This document shows, one piece after another, positions 1 to 5,307 of a DNA stretch of 5,307 nucleotides. The notes beneath the pieces were generated by a model. The model was not told where the DNA came from. It did no database searches and saw only the letters and a program-made list of their open reading frames with translations. The DNA is from an uncultured Dehalococcoidia bacterium. GTDB lineage: Bacteria; Chloroflexota; Dehalococcoidia; Tepidiformales; Tepidiformaceae. The translations under genes were made by a program, and so were the position numbers. Location of the stretch: positions 1 through 5,307 of the forward strand of contig CALMIW010000504.1 of the NCBI GenBank assembly GCA_937864275.1, given 5' to 3'. The stretch's first letter is position 1, and each line of letters opens with the position of its first letter.

Positions 1-128
1 CTCGGGGTGTGGGGATCGGTCCGCGCTTGCCTTGGGAAGGCTGCCGCGCGGCAGGGCGGGTGGCGGACGCATCCCACCGCTCCCTGACGGTCGCGGCTCG
101 GGTTGTGGGGGCGGTTCGGCGGCCGGTG
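1..128. other. Non-coding flank downstream of the DUF4389 gene
   Basis: No gene is supported here. The only open frame crossing it on the plus strand continues antisense through the DUF4389 gene and has no family-like features. A perfect 14-base palindrome lies at 41-54 (CTGCCGCGCGGCAG) and a short CCTT/AAGG inverted repeat at 30-40. Neither is followed by a T-run in either orientation, so I do not call a terminator for the minus-strand genes. The flank may be the edge of an intergenic region cut by the window. Confidence 0.5.
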
Positions 129-782
129 CTACTCGAGGGAGAAGGGCGGGTACTGGTCCACGAGCAGGAGCATGTACGCCTCGACGCGCGTCTGCCAGCG
201 GAAGACGCCCATGCCGAAGTTGTAGAGCCCCTGGGGATACTTGCCGGTGAAGAGGATGGCGAACCAGGCGATGACGCTGGTGATGAACCAGCCGATCCCG
301 AGGAAGAAGAGCACGATAAAGTGCGGGATCGCGTAGATGATGCGGAGGGCGACGGAGAGCTTGTCGCGCGGGAATTCGGCGAGTTCGATGTGGAGGGCAG
401 CGGGGTAACTCGAGTCGCCAAAAGGCGGGTACTCATCGCGGAAGAGCGCCATGTAGGCCATGGCCCGGACCTTCCAGCGCAGATAGAAGGTGCAGAGGTC
501 GCGCAGGCCCTGCGGGTGCTGGTTGGCGAAGAGGATGGCGAACCACGAGATAAAGGCGCAGACACTGGCGACGGCCCCAAGGACGCCAGCGTTCAGCAGT
601 CCGCCCCAGTCGTTTTGCGTGCTAAAGACGGCCCCGAGGGTGATAAACCCGCCGACGAGCAACGAATGCGGGATGGCCAGGATGAGGCGAAAACCGACGG
701 TCATCTTGTTGCGCGGTTCGGTGGTGGGGTCGACCTCGATAGTGACGGGATAGGACGAGGCACTGCTAGCGGTTACGGCCAT
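129..782 (-). CDS. Membrane protein with two tandem DUF4389 units
   Basis: This 217-residue integral membrane protein has no known reaction or partner. It consists of two homologous units, about residues 11-121 and 126-214. Each begins with a YP-initiated beta-like stretch, followed by an R-[LI]-I-x-A-I-P-H motif (RLILAIPH and RIIYAIPH), one or two hydrophobic membrane segments ending in WFAILF, a PQGL motif, an RW-containing amphipathic stretch and a closing YPPF. This pattern is characteristic of DUF4389 proteins. Membrane segments fall near residues 32-53, 65-86 and 145-178. The repeat shows at DNA level too: an 18-base perfect direct repeat at 249-266 and 528-545 encodes the WFAILF region of each unit. 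I chose ATG at 782 because GGAGGG (790-795 on this strand) sits 7 bases upstream; TTG codons at 785 and 788 are in frame but lie closer to that site. The gene lies 77 bases downstream of the EEP lipoprotein gene on the same strand, with no terminator visible between them, so co-transcription is possible. The family call is firm; the function is unknown. Confidence 0.88.
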   Translation of the reverse strand: MAVTASSASSYPVTIEVDPTTEPRNKMTVGFRLILAIPHSLLVGGFITLGAVFSTQNDWGGLLNAGVLGAVASVCAFISWFAILFANQHPQGLRDLCTFYLRWKVRAMAYMALFRDEYPPFGDSSYPAALHIELAEFPRDKLSVALRIIYAIPHFIVLFFLGIGWFITSVIAWFAILFTGKYPQGLYNFGMGVFRWQTRVEAYMLLLVDQYPPFSLE

Positions 783-789
783 CAACAAA

Positions 790-795
790 CCCTCC
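790..795 (-). promoter_or_regulatory. Ribosome binding site of the DUF4389 gene
   Basis: GGAGGG reads on the minus strand, 7 bases before the ATG at 782. It is a near-consensus Shine-Dalgarno sequence and decides the start against the in-frame TTG codons at 785 and 788. Confidence 0.75.
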
Positions 796-859
796 GGTGG
801 CTTTGCGGCGAAGCATACGTTGGCTCGTCAAGGCTCTGGGTGAACAGCAGCACTAACTA

Positions 860-1906
860 TCAGGGAACGTTGTTCAAGCCAATGCTGAAAACGGCGCGGA
901 CGCCGTTGTGGTCGCTGGCGTAGACGAGCGTGCCATCGTCGAGCTTCTTCGGCTTCTCGGCGAAGATGCCGACTTCGGCGGGCTGCCAGCCGGAGCTGAA
1001 GATGTAGTCGTGCCTGGCAGATGTAGGCGGCTGTTCGGCGACGACGGACTCGCGGCAGCAGGTGTTGAGCGGCGAATCGGCGAAGAGGTCGGTGAGGCCG
1101 GCATCGAGGAACACCTTCACGGTGGCGGAATCGGGCGGGTCGCCCAGGTCGCCAAGGACGAGGACGGGGCCGGTGCCGCGCTTAGCGGCGATGAAGTTCG
1201 CGAAGTCGGCAGCCTGCTGGGCCCGGAGGCGGGCATCGGTGCCGGTGAGGTGGGAGACGAAGACATCGATCGAGCCGATGGAGTCGGGGCCTTTCAGCCG
1301 CATCCAGAGCGCGGCCGCGGCTTCGCCTTCGGAGGTGCGCGGGTTGAGCCACTTCTGTTCGCCCTCAGTATTGGGGAAGAGGGTGCCGTTCACGAGGATG
1401 AGCTCGCCCTCTTCGAAACCGGCGCTCTTGGCGATGGCGTCGTTCTGCTCTTTCGTGCTTTCGGCGTACCACGGCTTTGCGCGGACGTAGAGCGGCTCCA
1501 TCTTCAACTCTTTGGCGAGGACGGATGCGACTTTGCCGTGGGCCTTCGTATCCGTGACTTCGCTGAAGGCGACGAGGTCCGGCTTGAAGGCTTTCAATTC
1601 CTCGACGACGACGGCAAGCCGCTGCTGGAACGTGTCGGAGGGGATGGTGTTGGTGGCATCGAGCGCGATCGGACTCATCAGGTTGATGTAGGCGACACGG
1701 AACTCGGTTGGCTCGGGCCCCGGCTGGGCCGTGGCCGAGGGGGTGGGGGCGGCGGTGGGGGAACCGGGAGGCGGGATGATGTCGATGTCGTCGCCATCGC
1801 CGCAGGCAGCGGCGAGGGCAGCCAGCGCGAGAAGGACGCCGAACAGAAGCGCTCCCGCGAGACGGCGCGGACCGCGCGAACGCCGAGGCTGGCGGTCGAT
1901 CATCAT
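860..1906 (-). CDS. EEP-fold (endonuclease/exonuclease/phosphatase) lipoprotein
   Basis: This is a 348-residue secreted, membrane-anchored protein of the DNase I-like EEP superfamily, whose members cleave phosphodiester or phosphomonoester bonds with a divalent metal. The substrate cannot be read from sequence. The N-terminus has an arginine-rich stretch, a hydrophobic core and the lipobox LAAAC, with Cys35 as the predicted lipidated residue. A Pro/Ser/Thr linker (about 45-65) follows. EEP motifs then appear in order: RVAYINL (Asn75), PDLVAFSEV (metal-binding Glu116), VSHL (His219), VLGDLGDPP (Asp253), RHDYIF (Asp300) and SDH (Asp332, His333). The usual GDFN/GDxN asparagine is replaced by Gly255, which is odd for an active enzyme. 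The start is uncertain. ATG at 1906 has a weak GAGG 10 bases upstream; ATG at 1903 is also possible; GTG at 1924 would add six residues and has no visible ribosome site. The gene diverges from the ileS leader, and its own promoter, not identified, would have to lie antisense to the T-box region. Confidence 0.87.
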   Translation of the reverse strand: MMIDRQPRRSRGPRRLAGALLFGVLLALAALAAACGDGDDIDIIPPPGSPTAAPTPSATAQPGPEPTEFRVAYINLMSPIALDATNTIPSDTFQQRLAVVVEELKAFKPDLVAFSEVTDTKAHGKVASVLAKELKMEPLYVRAKPWYAESTKEQNDAIAKSAGFEEGELILVNGTLFPNTEGEQKWLNPRTSEGEAAAALWMRLKGPDSIGSIDVFVSHLTGTDARLRAQQAADFANFIAAKRGTGPVLVLGDLGDPPDSATVKVFLDAGLTDLFADSPLNTCCRESVVAEQPPTSARHDYIFSSGWQPAEVGIFAEKPKKLDDGTLVYASDHNGVRAVFSIGLNNVP

Positions 1907-1935
1907 TGACAGCCAGCCTCGCACACTGCTTCACT
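1906..1935 (+). promoter_or_regulatory. Candidate sigma-70-type promoter for the ileS T-box leader
   Basis: A perfect -35 hexamer TTGACA lies at 1906-1911. An 18-base spacer leads to TTCACT at 1930-1935, which matches the -10 consensus at three of six positions including the first T and last T. Transcription would start near 1942, just upstream of the first helix of the T-box. The -35 box abuts and shares one base with the ATG of the divergent lipoprotein gene, so the two genes would overlap at their 5' ends. The position is sensible, but the -10 is weak. Confidence 0.4.
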
Positions 1936-2154
1936 GGCGGGTAGCGGCAACGACGGAGACGAGTAGCGCCAGTACGTCCGGACAGCGAGCCCCGGTTGGT
2001 GGAAGGGGGCACGGAACAGCGGCGGGAAGATCCCTCCCGAGCCTCCGGCCGAACGCTGCCGAAGACGGCGGCAAGTAGACCCGGACGGAAGCCCACCGTT
2101 AACCGGGGCAGGGGCGTGGTTGCGCCCCGCGAGTGTCCTGCTTCGGCAGGAAAA

Positions 2155-2189
2155 CAGGGTGGTACCGCGGGCCCCAGCGCTCGTCCCTG
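2155..2189 (+). promoter_or_regulatory. T-box antiterminator helix
   Basis: CAGGG (2155-2159) pairs with CCCTG (2185-2189). The seven-base bulge TGGTACC (2160-2166) then presents TGGT to the tRNA acceptor end. GCGGG (2167-2171) pairs with CTCGT (2180-2184), including two G-U wobbles. This is the standard antiterminator architecture. The 3' strand (2180-2189) almost entirely overlaps the 5' strand of the terminator, so the two structures are mutually exclusive. Confidence 0.85.
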
Positions 2190-2210
2190 GTTGAGGGACG
2201 GGCGCTTTTT
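2176..2210 (+). terminator. Intrinsic terminator of the ileS T-box leader
   Basis: A 13-base-pair stem (2176-2188 with 2194-2206, one T-G wobble at 2181/2201) closes a five-base GGTTG loop and runs directly into five T residues (2206-2210). It is a textbook Rho-independent terminator placed 94 bases before the ileS start codon. It shows that this T-box works by transcription attenuation and not by masking the ribosome site. Confidence 0.93.
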
Positions 2211-2290
2211 GCATGGTGGCCGTTTCGCTGGGGGACATTTCACCAGAGGGTACGTCGGCCGGGCTCCGGCGGGCGCATCCGCCGCAGCGA

Positions 2291-2298
2291 AGGCAGGA
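2291..2298 (+). promoter_or_regulatory. ileS: Ribosome binding site of ileS
   Basis: AGGCAGGA contains an AGGA core ending 6 bases before the ATG at 2305, a modest but well-spaced Shine-Dalgarno sequence. Between the terminator and this site (2211-2290) I see only two small GC hairpins that share bases and so exclude each other (2258-2270 and 2268-2283). I see no second gene there. Confidence 0.6.
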
Positions 2299-2304
2299 AC
2301 TCGC

Positions 2305-5307
<3,003 letters not shown>

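Larger units (their letters stand above)
1951..2210 (+). promoter_or_regulatory. Isoleucine T-box riboswitch (transcriptional) controlling ileS
   Basis: This leader RNA binds tRNA-Ile and senses whether it is charged. Stem I closes at its base with GGAG/CTCC (1955-1958 with 2043-2046). Above it are an AGTA element (1963-1966) and a CCGAGC element (2037-2042) on opposite strands, CGCC/GGCG (1967-1970 with 2021-2024) above the specifier loop, and a distal hairpin GCCCC/GGGGC (1989-1993 with 2006-2010) carrying the family-typical GGTTGGTGGAAG loop. The specifier in GAAGATCCC is ATC (2030-2032), an isoleucine codon, which matches the downstream gene. A stem II-like hairpin is at 2055-2072, followed by AGTAGACCCGGACGG and stem III (2080-2088 with 2096-2107). 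The canonical T-box AGGGTGGTACCGCGG spans 2156-2170. Its TGGT (2160-2163) complements ACCA, so it fits a tRNA with discriminator A73, as tRNA-Ile has. The 5' boundary is approximate. The identification is very secure; the individual stem I helices are hand-folded. Confidence 0.95.

Noticed and set aside
41..54. Palindrome CTGCCGCGCGGCAG as a terminator or operator
   Set aside because: There is no adjacent T-run on either strand and no promoter context; such GC palindromes are common by chance in this composition.
9..923. A 304-codon open frame on the plus strand over the DUF4389 gene
   Set aside because: It is antisense to a recognisable membrane protein with its own strong ribosome site, and its product is charged and low in complexity with no family features.
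908..1909. A 333-codon open frame on the plus strand over the lipoprotein gene
   Set aside because: It mirrors the EEP gene; the Gly/Glu-rich product has a poly-Gly run produced by the Pro/Thr linker codons of the real gene.

Overview
The window is GC-rich DNA (codon third positions mostly G or C) from a bacterium that controls an aminoacyl-tRNA synthetase with a transcriptional T-box. The T-box, the eukaryote-like (type 2) isoleucyl-tRNA synthetase and the lipoprotein style suggest a Chloroflexota-like or other high-GC bacterium. Actinobacterial ileS T-boxes are usually translational, whereas this one has a clear intrinsic terminator, which argues mildly against Actinomycetota. The taxonomic placement is an inference of low to moderate confidence.

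Layout: positions 1-128 hold no recognisable gene. Two genes then lie on the minus strand: a small membrane protein with two DUF4389 units (129-782) and, upstream of it in transcription order, a lipoprotein of the endonuclease/exonuclease/phosphatase (EEP) fold (860-1906). They are 77 bases apart and may be co-transcribed, but their sequences suggest no shared function. On the plus strand, diverging from the lipoprotein, a candidate promoter (1906-1935) leads into a well-formed isoleucine T-box leader (about 1951-2210) with specifier ATC, a canonical T-box sequence, and mutually exclusive antiterminator and terminator helices. This leader controls ileS, which starts at 2305 and runs off the right edge after 1001 codons.

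The regulatory logic is direct: uncharged tRNA-Ile should stabilise the antiterminator and allow transcription of ileS, while charged tRNA-Ile leaves the terminator to form. The most unusual features are in IleRS itself. Its class I signature HxGH appears as GIHH, with first and third positions exchanged, a variant linked to mupirocin hyper-resistance in some type 2 enzymes. Its anticodon-binding region also carries an in-frame tandem duplication of 57 codons (4663-4833 and 4834-5004), with 40 of 57 residues identical and no indels. I see no mobile element, CRISPR array, tRNA or rRNA gene.
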